A DNA stretch of 64,000 nucleotides, from NCBI GenBank assembly GCA_006226595.1, contig SBGP01000106.1, forward strand, positions 62,001 through 126,000, written 5' to 3'. Every line of letters starts with the position of its first letter. The first letter of the stretch is position 1. Under the pieces are notes generated by a model. That model worked only from the letters and a program-made list of their open reading frames with translations. It made no database searches and was not told the origin of the DNA. The stretch is from Deltaproteobacteria bacterium. GTDB lineage: Bacteria > Myxococcota_A > UBA796 > GCA-2862545. Shown here one piece after another: positions 55,886 through 64,000 of the stretch. A program made the position numbers and the translations under genes.

Positions 55886-56449
55886 ATGCTCGCTCTCTGG
55901 CTTTCCCTCACTGCTCTCGCCGCGGACGTTCCTGCTGCCGCCGAAGGCCTCGGTCGCGGTGTGCACGTCGTCGTCACCGAGACGGTGGATGCGCCCCCCG
56001 AGGTCGTGTGGTCGCACTTCGCCGACGACTTCGCCGGCATCGCTGCGTGGTCCGAGGGTGTGTCCGCGTCCCGACCGATGACGTCCGCCGACCTCCCCGC
56101 AGGTTTCGCCCCGGACGCGGACGCGCCGCTCATCGGGCGCGTCGTCACCGTGAACGGCCGGGACCAGTCCCACACGCTGGTCGACTTCGATGCCGCCGGC
56201 CGCACGCTCACCTTCCGCTCGGGCGAGTTGCCACGCGTGCTTGCCTACGCCCAGAACACCCACCGCATCGAACCCACCGAGGACGGAGGTACGCGCTTGA
56301 CCATCGATGCCTACCTCGTGCCGGTGGGCGTCGCGAAGCTGATGCGCGGAGTCATCGAGCGCAAGTTCACCGGCTACATGGAGGCGTACGTCGGGGAGGC
56401 CCGCACCGCGATCGAGGATGCCTCCGCTGACCTCGGGGGTGCGCGATGA
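55886..56449 (+). CDS. exported SRPBCC (START-like) domain protein
   Basis: A 187-residue protein with a short signal peptide (LALWLSLTALAADVPAAA) and an SRPBCC/Bet v1-type hydrophobic-ligand fold (VTETVDAPPEVVWSHFADDF ... FTGYMEAYVGEARTAIED). First gene of a three-gene operon opposite a LysR regulator; its stop overlaps the next start (ATGA). A second SRPBCC protein is encoded two genes downstream. Likely binds a small hydrophobic compound in the periplasm. Confidence 0.82.
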   Translation: MLALWLSLTALAADVPAAAEGLGRGVHVVVTETVDAPPEVVWSHFADDFAGIAAWSEGVSASRPMTSADLPAGFAPDADAPLIGRVVTVNGRDQSHTLVDFDAAGRTLTFRSGELPRVLAYAQNTHRIEPTEDGGTRLTIDAYLVPVGVAKLMRGVIERKFTGYMEAYVGEARTAIEDASADLGGAR

Positions 56450-56877
56450 GCACTCACGCTCGTGCCGTCGGCAGCGCCATGGACGACGGGGCCATTCCTC
56501 GCTGGCTGTCGGCGATGACCGCGCTGCTCATCGTCTCCAACCTCGCCGTCTTCGGTGGCTATGCGTTCCTCGACCCGCACGCCGTGTTCCCCGGCCTGAA
56601 CGAAGCCGGGGAGTACCCCGCCCGCTTCTTCGCCATCCGGCACCTCGCCTTCGTGCCGCCGCTGGTGCACGGGCTGATCCATCAGGACCGCGCCATCCTC
56701 GGCACGATGTACCGGATCTTCCTGGTCATCGCGGTGCTCGATGTGGCGAGCGTCCTGTTCTACGGATGGCCCTACCCCTTCGTCGGTCCGCTGCCCCTCG
56801 CGGTCAACGCGCTGATCGGCACCCTCGTGTTCCTGCTGCCGATGACCGCTGGCGTCATCGCTCTCTCCCGGCGCTAG
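56446..56877 (+). CDS. four-TM membrane protein
   Basis: A 143-residue protein with four hydrophobic helices (LSAMTALLIVSNLAVFGGYA, FAIRHLAFVPPLVHGLI, IFLVIAVLDVASVLFYG, LIGTLVFLLPMTAGVIAL). It is translationally coupled to the SRPBCC gene (ATGA). A His in helix 2 and a conserved-looking Arg could be functional. The family is not recognised; it may be the membrane partner of the two SRPBCC proteins. Confidence 0.75.
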   Translation: MSTHARAVGSAMDDGAIPRWLSAMTALLIVSNLAVFGGYAFLDPHAVFPGLNEAGEYPARFFAIRHLAFVPPLVHGLIHQDRAILGTMYRIFLVIAVLDVASVLFYGWPYPFVGPLPLAVNALIGTLVFLLPMTAGVIALSRR

Positions 56878-56886
56878 GAGGCGACC

Positions 56887-57363
56887 ATGCACGTTCACAT
56901 CGAGACCGAGATCGACGCGCCTGCCCAGGTGGTGTGGCAGGTCCTCGCCCACGAGTTCGGCACCATCGAGACCTGGTCGAGTACCGTCGTGTCGTCGCGC
57001 GCGCTCACCGTCGACGAGCTTCCGGACGACGCCCGGGTGGACCCCGCGGCCCCCGTCGCCGCACGGCAGACCACGTCTGCCTTCGTCACCGCGCGCGAGT
57101 ACTTCACCGCCTTCGACGATGCCGGCATGGTGTTCACCTTCGCAGCGCTGGACCTGCCGTTCTTCCTCACGCGTGCCATGAACACCTCCCGGGTCGAGGC
57201 GCTGGACGCGGGCCGATCGCGGGTGACCTTCGACGTCGACATGGTCCTGTGGGGGCCCTTCGCTCTCGGCAGCGGCCTGATGAAGGCGCGCTTCACGAAG
57301 GCGATGCGCGCGGTGCACGCCGATCTCAAGGCGGAGTCCGAGCGCCGGTGTGCGGAGGGCTAG
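56887..57363 (+). CDS. cytoplasmic SRPBCC-domain protein
   Basis: A 158-residue START-like protein (IETEIDAPAQVVWQVLAHEF ... MVLWGPFALGSGLMKARFTK ...), a paralogue of the exported protein at 55886 but without a signal peptide. An AGGAGGCGACC ribosome-binding site supports the start. Last complete member of the LysR-associated operon; likely binds a related ligand on the cytoplasmic side. Confidence 0.82.
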   Translation: MHVHIETEIDAPAQVVWQVLAHEFGTIETWSSTVVSSRALTVDELPDDARVDPAAPVAARQTTSAFVTAREYFTAFDDAGMVFTFAALDLPFFLTRAMNTSRVEALDAGRSRVTFDVDMVLWGPFALGSGLMKARFTKAMRAVHADLKAESERRCAEG

Positions 57364-57381
57364 ACGTTCACGGTCAAGTCG

Positions 57382-57651
57382 GTGGCCATGGCCCGAGCGT
57401 GCCGCAGGCTCGCGCCGCGGTGCGCGCTCATCGTGATCGTCGCCGTGAACCCGCTGGTCATGGCCACGGTGGGGAAGGGACCGCTCCCCATCCGCACCGG
57501 CGACGTCGTGCGCATCCCGCCGAACGTGCACCACTGGCACGGGGCGGCCGCCGAGACCGCGATGTCCCACGTCGCGATCGCCGAGTCGGTCGACGGCTCC
57601 TCGGTCACGTGGCTCGAGCAGGTGTCCGACGACGCCTACCGCGGCCAGTGA
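57382..57651 (+). CDS. truncated cupin-domain protein
   Basis: An 89-residue product. From about residue 30 it is the C-terminal half of a quercetinase-like cupin ([22 protein letters not shown] read in parts, [24 protein letters not shown]). The N-terminal half that normally holds the metal-binding HxH motif is missing and replaced by an unrelated Arg/Val-rich stretch. Either a decayed gene or a fragment left by a rearrangement. It lies just after the SRPBCC operon. Confidence 0.6.
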   Translation: MAMARACRRLAPRCALIVIVAVNPLVMATVGKGPLPIRTGDVVRIPPNVHHWHGAAAETAMSHVAIAESVDGSSVTWLEQVSDDAYRGQ

Positions 57652-57684
57652 GGCGCGTGTCCAGCGGCTTTGCCTAGCAGCCTG

Positions 57685-58554
57685 CTAGGAAGCCAGCGCG
57701 GCGAGAAGGTGCTGCGCCAGGGCGCGCGCTCGCGCCGTCGGCTTCTGGTAGCCGAGGTTTACGAACACCTCGGCGGGCACGGCCAACCCGGGCGGAGTGA
57801 GCCGCACCAGGGCACCGCTCGCTTCCTCGTCGCGTACGAGGAACTCGGGGAGCATGGCCAGGCCCAGGCCGCCGACGGCAAGCGCGATGAGCGCGTCCAC
57901 GTCGTCGGTCCAGTGCACGGGGTCCACGTCCCACCACCGCACCTCCCCGTCGATGACGAGCGGCCAGCGGTCGCGGCGGTGGGTCACGTGTAGGCCCAGG
58001 CAGGGCAGGGCACCCAGCGCCTCGGGCAGCGTCGCTTGCGTCGCGAGGGACGGGGCCGCGTACACCTGGTAGCCGCCGCGGATCAGGCGCTGGGCGCGCT
58101 CCCAGGTCGGCGCGAGGGGCCCGAAGCGCACCGCCACGTCCACGGACTCGGCGATGAGGTCCACGCGACGGGCACCGAGGGACCAGTCGACGCGCACATC
58201 GGGGTTGGCGGCGCAGAAGTGGGCCAGGGACGGAGCGATCAGCCGGCGTCCGAGTGCCGGCGGGGTGCTCAGGACGAGTGAGCCGACCATGCCGTCGTCG
58301 TCGCGCAGGCTTGCTTCGACGGCGGTCAGCTCGTCGAGCATGCGGCGGGTGTGCTCGGCGAGGCGGCGCCCTTCGTCGGTCGGCGACACCCGGCGGGGCG
58401 AGCGCTTGACGAGCACGAGCCCAAGGTTGTCTTCGAGCCGCGCGATCGCCCGGCTCACCCGCGACTGCGTGGTGCCGAGGTGCGACGCCGCGAGCGAGAA
58501 GTTGCCGTGCTCGACGACGGCGACGAGAAGCTCCAGGTCTTCCAGGCGGGACAC
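57685..58554 (-). CDS. LysR-family transcriptional regulator
   Basis: A 289-residue LysR protein with N-terminal HTH (FSLAASHLGTTQSRVSRAIARL) and an effector-binding domain. It is divergent from the MAPEG gene at 58651 across a 96-bp gap, and its likely target is that gene. Of the AaeR/DsdC-like LysR type in general appearance; the effector is unknown. Confidence 0.9.
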   Translation of the reverse strand: MSRLEDLELLVAVVEHGNFSLAASHLGTTQSRVSRAIARLEDNLGLVLVKRSPRRVSPTDEGRRLAEHTRRMLDELTAVEASLRDDDGMVGSLVLSTPPALGRRLIAPSLAHFCAANPDVRVDWSLGARRVDLIAESVDVAVRFGPLAPTWERAQRLIRGGYQVYAAPSLATQATLPEALGALPCLGLHVTHRRDRWPLVIDGEVRWWDVDPVHWTDDVDALIALAVGGLGLAMLPEFLVRDEEASGALVRLTPPGLAVPAEVFVNLGYQKPTARARALAQHLLAALAS

Positions 58555-58650
58555 GCTTCCTCCATCATCGCATTGCTACTATGCGTGAAAGGGGGAAGGG
58601 TGTCGCCCTCGCCGGCGATACGAGCGGGGTGCACTCGCGCCGGAGAGACC

Positions 58651-59097
58651 ATGGATCACGCTGCCCAGCTCGTCGCCTATCGAGCGCCGATCGTCGTCAC
58701 CGCCCTGTACTTCGGCCTCTGGTACGGGCTGCTCCTCGGCCTGCAGCGCGGCACCAAGTACAAGCTCATCGCCGAGTACGCCGCGCGGGGCGAGACCTTC
58801 GATCGCTACTTCGGGCAGGACGGGCGCATGCTCGCGGCGGATCGTGCCGTGGCCAACACCCACGAACAGATGGGGCCGTTTCTCGTCGCGATGTGGCTGC
58901 ACGCCGTCTTCGTGTCGCCGACGCAGGCGGCCGGGCTCGGCCTCGCGTACGTGTTGCTCCGCAGCGCCTATCCCCTGCTGCTCGGCAGCAACCTGTCGAA
59001 GACCCAGTCCAAGCGGGTGTTCGCGGTGACCGGGCCCTGCTACGCCATCGTGTTCTACCTGCTGGCGCGGGTGGTGGTCGAAGCCCTTCGGGCATGA
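58651..59097 (+). CDS. MAPEG-family membrane protein
   Basis: A 148-residue, four-helix membrane protein. The loop motif RAVANTHEQMGPFLVAMWLH matches the conserved Arg/Asn/Glu region of MAPEG proteins (membrane-associated glutathione and eicosanoid metabolism). ATG 58651 is preceded by CGGAGAGACC. Divergent from a LysR gene that probably regulates it. Likely a glutathione-dependent detoxifying enzyme; the substrate is unknown. Confidence 0.87.
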   Translation: MDHAAQLVAYRAPIVVTALYFGLWYGLLLGLQRGTKYKLIAEYAARGETFDRYFGQDGRMLAADRAVANTHEQMGPFLVAMWLHAVFVSPTQAAGLGLAYVLLRSAYPLLLGSNLSKTQSKRVFAVTGPCYAIVFYLLARVVVEALRA

Positions 59098-59245
59098 GCC
59101 GTCGACGGGCCGTCACCGAAGCGACTTCGGCGTCGACCCGCTTCGTTCGGGGGCTCACACCGTGTCGGGCGGGACCCGGGAAACGACCGGCCAACAACCC
59201 GCTTCCACGGCTTGCATCCCCAGGATCCCGGGTCATGGAAGGGGT

Positions 59246-60610
59246 ATGCGCATCGCCATCGTCGGTTCCGGTCCCTCTGGCTTCTACGCCGCCCAGTCGC
59301 TGCTCGCGTCCCATCCCACGGCGCGCATCGACCTGCTCGAGCGCCTGCCCACGCCGTACGGCCTGGTCCGCGGAGGGGTGGCACCCGACCACCAGAAGAT
59401 CAAGCGCGTGGTGAAGACCTACGCGAAGACCGCGGCAGACCCGCGCGTCCGCTGGTTTGGCAACATCGAGCTCGGCCGGGACGTGACCATCGACGAGCTG
59501 CTCGCTCGCTACGACCAGGTGGTGCTGGCCGTCGGCGCCCAGAGTGCCCGCAAGCTCGGCATCCCCGGCGAGGACCTGCGCGGCGTGTTCACCGCCACCG
59601 AGTTCGTCGCCTGGTACAACGCGCACCCGCAGTTCCAGGACCGCGCCTTCCCGCTCCACGTGAAGGACGTGGTGGTCGTCGGTGTCGGCAACGTGGCCAT
59701 GGACGTGGCCCGCATCCTGCTCGCGTCGCGCTCCCACCTGGCCGGGACCGACATCACCGCGGCTGCGCTCGACGACCTCACCGACGGCAAGCGCACGCGT
59801 GTGCACGTTCTCGGACGCCGCGGCCCTGCCCAGGCCGCGTTCACGCCCAAGGAGCTGCGCGAGATCGCCGAGCTCGAGGGCGTGGACGTGCGCACCCGCG
59901 CCAACGAGGTCGAGCTCGACCCGCTCAGCGCGGCATGGCTCGCCGAGCACGGCACCAAGGCGGATCACGACAACGTCGCGTTCGTGAAGGAGTGCGCGGG
60001 TGCGCGCGAAGAGCGCGAGAGCGGCGAGATGTGGCTGCGCTTCTGTACCCAGCCCGTCGAGATCCTCGGCGAGGAGGGCAAGGTCGCCGGCGTACGCGTC
60101 GAGCGCACCGAGATCATCGAGCGAAACGGCGGGCTCTCCGCGCGGGGTACCGGCGAGACCGAGGTGCTCCCGGCCGGCCTCGTGCTCGAGGCGGTGGGCT
60201 ACCGCATGATCGCGCTTCCGGGCGTGCCCTTCGATGCGAAGCGCGGTGTCGTCCCCCACGTGGATGGGGCCGTCATCGACGGCGAGTCCCGCGTGCCGGA
60301 CCTGTTCGTGGTCGGCTGGGCCAAGCGGGGTCCGAGCGGGCTCATCGGCACCAACAAGGGCGACAGCGCGGCCACGGTGGCCACGATGCTCGAGCTCGGC
60401 GTCGTTCGCCCCGCCGAGGGTCCAGACCCGGAAGGCTGGCTGCTCGAGCGCCAGCCCATGCTCGTTCGCTGGGAGGACTGGGAGCGCCTCGACGAGCTCG
60501 AGCGGGTTCGCGGTGCCGAGGTCGGCAAGGTGCGCGAGAAGTTCACCTCGGTGCAGCAGATGCTCGCCGAGATCGACTGCCTCGACCCGAACTGCGACGA
60601 GGTCCGCTGA
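59246..60610 (+). CDS. FprA-type ferredoxin/adrenodoxin-NADP+ reductase
   Basis: A 454-residue FAD/NADPH enzyme. FAD motif IVGSGPSGFYAA at the start, LLERLPTPYGLVRGGVAPDH and NADPH-binding VVVGVGNVAMDVARIL, and the C-terminal GWAKRGPSGLIGTNKGDSAATV block are characteristic of FprA/adrenodoxin reductase. It passes electrons between NADPH and ferredoxin. ATG 59246 follows GGAAGGGGT. It could serve the Rieske oxygenase at 2667, which has no local reductase (inference). Confidence 0.93.
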   Translation: MRIAIVGSGPSGFYAAQSLLASHPTARIDLLERLPTPYGLVRGGVAPDHQKIKRVVKTYAKTAADPRVRWFGNIELGRDVTIDELLARYDQVVLAVGAQSARKLGIPGEDLRGVFTATEFVAWYNAHPQFQDRAFPLHVKDVVVVGVGNVAMDVARILLASRSHLAGTDITAAALDDLTDGKRTRVHVLGRRGPAQAAFTPKELREIAELEGVDVRTRANEVELDPLSAAWLAEHGTKADHDNVAFVKECAGAREERESGEMWLRFCTQPVEILGEEGKVAGVRVERTEIIERNGGLSARGTGETEVLPAGLVLEAVGYRMIALPGVPFDAKRGVVPHVDGAVIDGESRVPDLFVVGWAKRGPSGLIGTNKGDSAATVATMLELGVVRPAEGPDPEGWLLERQPMLVRWEDWERLDELERVRGAEVGKVREKFTSVQQMLAEIDCLDPNCDEVR

Positions 60611-60726
60611 GTCGACCAGCGGTCGGCCCCCGCAGTCGCTAGGTTGAGAGAGGAGGGCCGATGCGCCGCCTCACCGAACCGATCTGACGCCGACTTCGTC
60701 TCACCGAGCTGCTGCTGCTCGTCGGG

Positions 60727-61848
60727 TTGTTCGACGAGCTGACCGGCGTGGTGTTCGTTGCGGCCCCCTCCCTCGAGGCGAGCTTCGGCATCGGCCATGC
60801 GACGGCCATGCTCGCGCTGTTCACGGTGCCGTCGGCCCTCGCTGCGGTCGCCGACCCGCTGTGCTTCCTGCTCGCGGCGCGCTTTGCGGCCTGGCGCCGC
60901 GCGTTCGTCGTCGTCGGGCTCGTCGCGCATGGGCTCGGGCTGCTGCTGTGTGCGCTGGCACCGGACGTGTGGGCGCTCGGGCTCGGCATGAGCGTGGTGT
61001 TCGTCGCGAGTAGCGCCGGCACGGGCCTCGCCGAGGCCACCCTCGTCGATGCCGCGGGGGATGCGCACGAACAGTGGATGACGCGGTGGGCCGGGGTCGG
61101 TGCGGTGGGGGACCTGCTGGCCCCGCTGCTGCTCGCGGGGCTCGCGGGGCTCGGACTCGGGTGGCGGCCGGCCGTGGGACTCGTCGCACTCGGCATCCTC
61201 GGCCATGCGGGGCTCGTCGCGTCGCGGGCGTTTCCCGAGCATGCCGAGGAGGAGCAGGGACCCGCTCTGCGTGAGGTCCTCGGCCATGCGTTCACCCACC
61301 CGCCGCTGCTCGCGTGGCTGCTCGGCGCGAGCCTGTGCTCCTTGCTCGACGAGACCTTCGTCGCGCTGGCCGCGCTGCGACTCGATGCCCAGGGATGGAC
61401 GGTCGGCAGCCAGGGCGCGATCCTCGCGGGACTCACCGGCGCCAGCCTGATCGGGCTGTTCGCGACCGAGCGCGCCCTCGCCGCCGGCGCCGAGCCCCTG
61501 CGCCTGCTGCGGGCGTCGGCGCTGGGCTGTGTCGTCGCCTTCCTCACGTGGTGGTCGTCGTCCGAGCCGTGGCTGTCCACGCCGGCGCTGTGGGTGCTCG
61601 GCGCCTGCATCGGGCCTCTGTGGCCGATTGCCACCGCCCAGGCCTATCGCGCCCTGCCCGGACGGAGCGCGGTGGTCGAACTCACCGGCTCCCTGTTCAC
61701 GCCGCTCGACGTGATCTTGCCGGTGTTCCTCGGCGTGTTGGCCGATCGCTACGGCCTGTCCGCGGCGCTCCTCGCGTTGCTGGTCCAGCCCCTCGGCCTG
61801 CTCGCGATTGCGGCCGCCTGTGGATCGGCTCGACGCAAGGAACGATGA
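60727..61848 (+). CDS. MFS-type transporter with in-frame TGA near its natural start
   Basis: About 373 residues from TTG 60727; about eleven hydrophobic helices and MFS-like loops (HEQWMTRWAGVGAVGDLLAP, LLDETFVALAALRLD). Upstream in the same frame, ATG 60661 with AGGAGGG behind it begins MRRLTEPI, then TGA (60685-60687), then RRLRLTELLLLVG joins the first helix. So the likely original start lies 22 codons upstream, interrupted by one stop. Either a pseudogene, a sequencing error, or re-initiation at TTG. Confidence 0.7.
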   Translation: MFDELTGVVFVAAPSLEASFGIGHATAMLALFTVPSALAAVADPLCFLLAARFAAWRRAFVVVGLVAHGLGLLLCALAPDVWALGLGMSVVFVASSAGTGLAEATLVDAAGDAHEQWMTRWAGVGAVGDLLAPLLLAGLAGLGLGWRPAVGLVALGILGHAGLVASRAFPEHAEEEQGPALREVLGHAFTHPPLLAWLLGASLCSLLDETFVALAALRLDAQGWTVGSQGAILAGLTGASLIGLFATERALAAGAEPLRLLRASALGCVVAFLTWWSSSEPWLSTPALWVLGACIGPLWPIATAQAYRALPGRSAVVELTGSLFTPLDVILPVFLGVLADRYGLSAALLALLVQPLGLLAIAAACGSARRKER

Positions 61849-61922
61849 CCTTTCTGGCGTGGGGTGTTTCCGCTCGTGCGCGGTCGTGGGTCCAAGCGAC
61901 GAACCCTGCTTCGGAGGAACCC

Positions 61923-62849
61923 ATGACCCGCTTGCTTGCCCCTGTCCTCGCCCTCGCCGCGCTCTCTGCCTGCGTTCCCGTCGAGGAGGACCCCGCCGCC
62001 TGGGCCGACCTGCTTCCCGACGAGCGCCTGCTCGTGTCGATGCCTGCCGACACCACTGGTGCCCGTGGCGGTGCCTTCGCCGAGTACTACCTGCTCACCG
62101 CCAACGTCACCCGCGACGTGAACGGCCTGATCGGCGCGGTGGTCACCACCCTCGACTTCGTGACCGACCTGCCGCCCACGTGGAGCGACACGGACGCGAA
62201 CACCGCGGTGTGGGGCCCGTTCGGGAGCGGTCTCGACCCCGCCGAGACCGTGCTCTTCGTGACCCATGAGACCGAGGAGGGTCTATACAGCTGGGTGATC
62301 GGCGCCCGCCCCCGCAACACGGAGGACGAGTGGACCCCGATCGTCGTTGGCCAGGTCGGTGACGACGGCACCCACGAGGATCACGAGGGGTGGTTCGCCT
62401 TCGACTTCGACGCGGCCGCCGAGCTCGACCCGACGATGGACCTCCGCGGACGCTTCGTCAGCGAGTACGCGGTGAGTGTGGACGGCGTCAGCGCCAGCGC
62501 CGCTTTCGAGGACTTCAGCGAGGCGGGCAACCCGCCGGGCGATGCCGTCTACGTCTACGAGCAGGACCCCTTCGGGGAGGGCTCGATGGATCTGGGCGTG
62601 CGCGCCGACATCGGCCACACGGCGCTCGAAGAGCTGCTGGTGATCCGCTCTCGCTGGACCCCCGAGGGCGCCGGACGCGCCGATGTGATCGTCACCGAGG
62701 GCGATCTCGGATCGCTCGTCGGCAGTGCGTCCGAGTGCTGGGACGAGCACTTCGCTCGGGTGTTCTACGCGGACTCTGAGTCGTGGAACAACCCCGTTGG
62801 CGATGCGGGATCGTGCGTGTTCGAGGCGAGTTCCTTCGCCGAGGAGTAG
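61923..62849 (+). CDS. lipoprotein of unknown function
   Basis: A 308-residue lipoprotein (LSAC lipobox; CGGAGG ribosome-binding site). The mature part is Asp/Glu-rich and beta-sheet-like with long loops (GQVGDDGTHEDHEGWFAFDF, AVSVDGVSASAAFEDFSEAG). One Cys pair (SECWDEHF ... GSCVFEAS) lies near the C-terminus. No domain recognised. Monocistronic, with a terminator at 62871. Confidence 0.8.
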   Translation: MTRLLAPVLALAALSACVPVEEDPAAWADLLPDERLLVSMPADTTGARGGAFAEYYLLTANVTRDVNGLIGAVVTTLDFVTDLPPTWSDTDANTAVWGPFGSGLDPAETVLFVTHETEEGLYSWVIGARPRNTEDEWTPIVVGQVGDDGTHEDHEGWFAFDFDAAAELDPTMDLRGRFVSEYAVSVDGVSASAAFEDFSEAGNPPGDAVYVYEQDPFGEGSMDLGVRADIGHTALEELLVIRSRWTPEGAGRADVIVTEGDLGSLVGSASECWDEHFARVFYADSESWNNPVGDAGSCVFEASSFAEE

Positions 62850-62870
62850 GCGATTTGCCGCACAGGACGA

Positions 62871-62902
62871 GCCCGTCGGGACTGGCTTCCGGCGGGCTTT
62901 CG
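62871..62902 (+). terminator. intrinsic terminator after the lipoprotein gene
   Basis: GCCCGTCGG (62871-62879) pairs with CCGGCGGGC (62889-62897, one wobble), followed by TTTCG, 21 bp past the stop. Confidence 0.75.
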
Positions 62903-62962
62903 TGGTCCCGATCGTGCATCGCGCTTCCACTCGGTGGATAATCGCGCCCCTGGGAGGTGACG

Positions 62963-64000
62963 ATGGGCGCCGAGCCGCGCCGTTACGACATCCTGCATGC
63001 GCAGGGCAGCACCGACTTCGGCACGGTGTACACCGCGCTCGTCGGATCCTCGGGCGAGAAGGTGCGCATTTCCGTGCCCTCGTCGCGGGTCGTCGAGGGT
63101 GACGCGGTCTACGAGACCATCGTCTCCGAGGCCAAGGCGCTGTCCGCGGTCGACCACGCCGTCGTGCCCCGCACCGAGGCCGTGTGCCTGCACGGCGTGT
63201 GGTGCGTCGTGTCCAACGTCGGCGATCTCGTCGATGGCAAGACACTGCTCGGCAAGACCGAGCTCGCGCCACGTGCGGCCCTCGAGATCGCTGCACGCCT
63301 CGCGGGGGGGCTGCACGCCGCGTACCACTCGAAGGGGCCCGACGATCGCAGCATCCGCCTGCTCCATGGCGATCTGCGTCCCGCGTTCATCGGCATCTCG
63401 CCCGGAGGTGACGTGTCCGTCCTCGGCTTCGGGCGTCCGCGCGAGCAGGCCGTGAAGGGCGCGGCCAAGGCCTACGTCGCGCCCGAGGGCTTGATCGGCA
63501 ACAAGGGCCCGAAGTCGGACGTGTACTCGCTCGGCATCGTGCTCATCGAGCTGCTCACCGGCACCACGCTGGGCAACACGGTCCAGCATGCGGCGCGGCA
63601 CGACGGAAAGGTGGGCTACGGCCTGACCAAGCTCGAAGAGGTGGCTGGCATCGAGAAGATCGCCGGACCGCTCCGCGATCTGATCAACGACATGCTCGCG
63701 TTCGAGTCCTACATGCGCCCGGGTGCGCGCGAGGTCGAGCGCGCGCTCAACCGCCTCGCGCCGGACGTTGCGGGCGCTGGCCTCGAAGAGTGGGCGTCGG
63801 GTGCGGTGCGCGGTGCACTGGCCGAGGTCGCGGCGAATGCGGCCAACGAGCTGGTGGGCAAGTCGCTGCTCGAGGATGGCGATGCCGCCGCCGAAGGGAC
63901 GCCGATCGAGGTGCTCATCGCCGCGGCTCAGGTCCAGAGCGGACAGCTTGTCACCCCCGAGCCGAAGGTGGTGGTCGACGAGATCGCCGACGACGACAGC
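62963..64000 (+). CDS. protein kinase-fold pseudokinase (3' end beyond window)
   Basis: At least 346 residues, continuing past the window edge. The kinase layout is clear: glycine loop AQGSTDFGTVY, helix-C Glu56, catalytic loop LLHGDLRPAF (Asp137), APEG, and the YSLGIVLIELLTG helix. Key residues are lost. The VAIK Lys is Ser37 (VRIS), the catalytic-loop Asn is Phe142, and DFG reads GFG (Gly155). It therefore probably does not phosphorylate substrates and serves as a scaffold or sensor. GGGAGGTGACG upstream supports ATG 62963. Confidence 0.82.
   Translation, partial: MGAEPRRYDILHAQGSTDFGTVYTALVGSSGEKVRISVPSSRVVEGDAVYETIVSEAKALSAVDHAVVPRTEAVCLHGVWCVVSNVGDLVDGKTLLGKTELAPRAALEIAARLAGGLHAAYHSKGPDDRSIRLLHGDLRPAFIGISPGGDVSVLGFGRPREQAVKGAAKAYVAPEGLIGNKGPKSDVYSLGIVLIELLTGTTLGNTVQHAARHDGKVGYGLTKLEEVAGIEKIAGPLRDLINDMLAFESYMRPGAREVERALNRLAPDVAGAGLEEWASGAVRGALAEVAANAANELVGKSLLEDGDAAAEGTPIEVLIAAAQVQSGQLVTPEPKVVVDEIADDDS

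Noticed and set aside
57360-57608. Minus-strand 82-codon frame opposite the cupin fragment
   Set aside because: No ribosome-binding site or recognisable domain, and the plus-strand cupin motifs ([16 protein letters not shown]) are decisive for coding direction.

Overview
The window is a high-GC, gene-dense bacterial chromosome segment with short intergenic gaps and many ATGA/TGATG/GTGA overlaps. The organism looks like a Myxococcota-type (delta-proteobacterial) Gram-negative. Supporting signs are the many small lipoproteins (LVAC, LAGC, LLAC lipoboxes), an AgmX/PglI-like C-terminal domain, a surface protein ending in an NGD..DGCE motif, protein-kinase-fold proteins, and a ParABS system whose site GTTCCACGTGGAAC is repeated many times. 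No rRNA, tRNA, CRISPR array, complete insertion sequence or prophage was seen.

Layout. 0-8.2 kb: an SDR enzyme, a VWA lipoprotein, a Rieske oxygenase with two companion genes, a VanX-like peptidase fused to an AgmX-like domain, lipoproteins, a SUI1/YciH-like factor and a DUF2314 protein. 8.3-15.9 kb: an 18-bp repeat array, a CHRD-domain lipoprotein, metG, an acidic-tailed protein followed by an alkaline-phosphatase-superfamily enzyme, a NifU-like protein and an acyltransferase. 16-20.5 kb: dapD, a rhomboid protease, rluD, two lipoproteins and a P-loop kinase. 20.5-21.5 kb is a non-coding stretch with an AT-rich core. 21.5-27.1 kb is the chromosome-segregation core: mnmG, rsmG, parA, parB, udk. 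27-34.8 kb mixes 24-bp repeat arrays and parS clusters with a metallopeptidase, a GT-C glycosyltransferase, a glycoside-hydrolase-like lipoprotein and an amidohydrolase. 35-45 kb: groES-groEL, small membrane proteins, a beta-propeller lipoprotein, a second GT-C enzyme and lon. 45.3-50 kb: a degenerate ATPase-like protein, a pseudokinase membrane protein and EF-hand-like lipoproteins. 50-64 kb: msrA, a BLUF photoreceptor, a heterodimeric ABC exporter, two LysR loci with SRPBCC, MAPEG and cupin genes, an FprA-like reductase, an MFS gene with an interrupted 5' end, a lipoprotein and a second pseudokinase that runs off the window.

How the parts fit together. Fourteen parS-like sites lie between 7.0 and 42.4 kb on both sides of parAB, several of them inside genes. 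This marks the window as the origin-proximal segregation (centromere) region. A second, unexplained palindrome family, TTACRNYGTAA (five copies, 15.9-33.7 kb), lies inside the same domain. Two related 24-bp tandem arrays each sit next to one of those palindromes. This layered set of repeats around parABS is the most unusual feature of the window.
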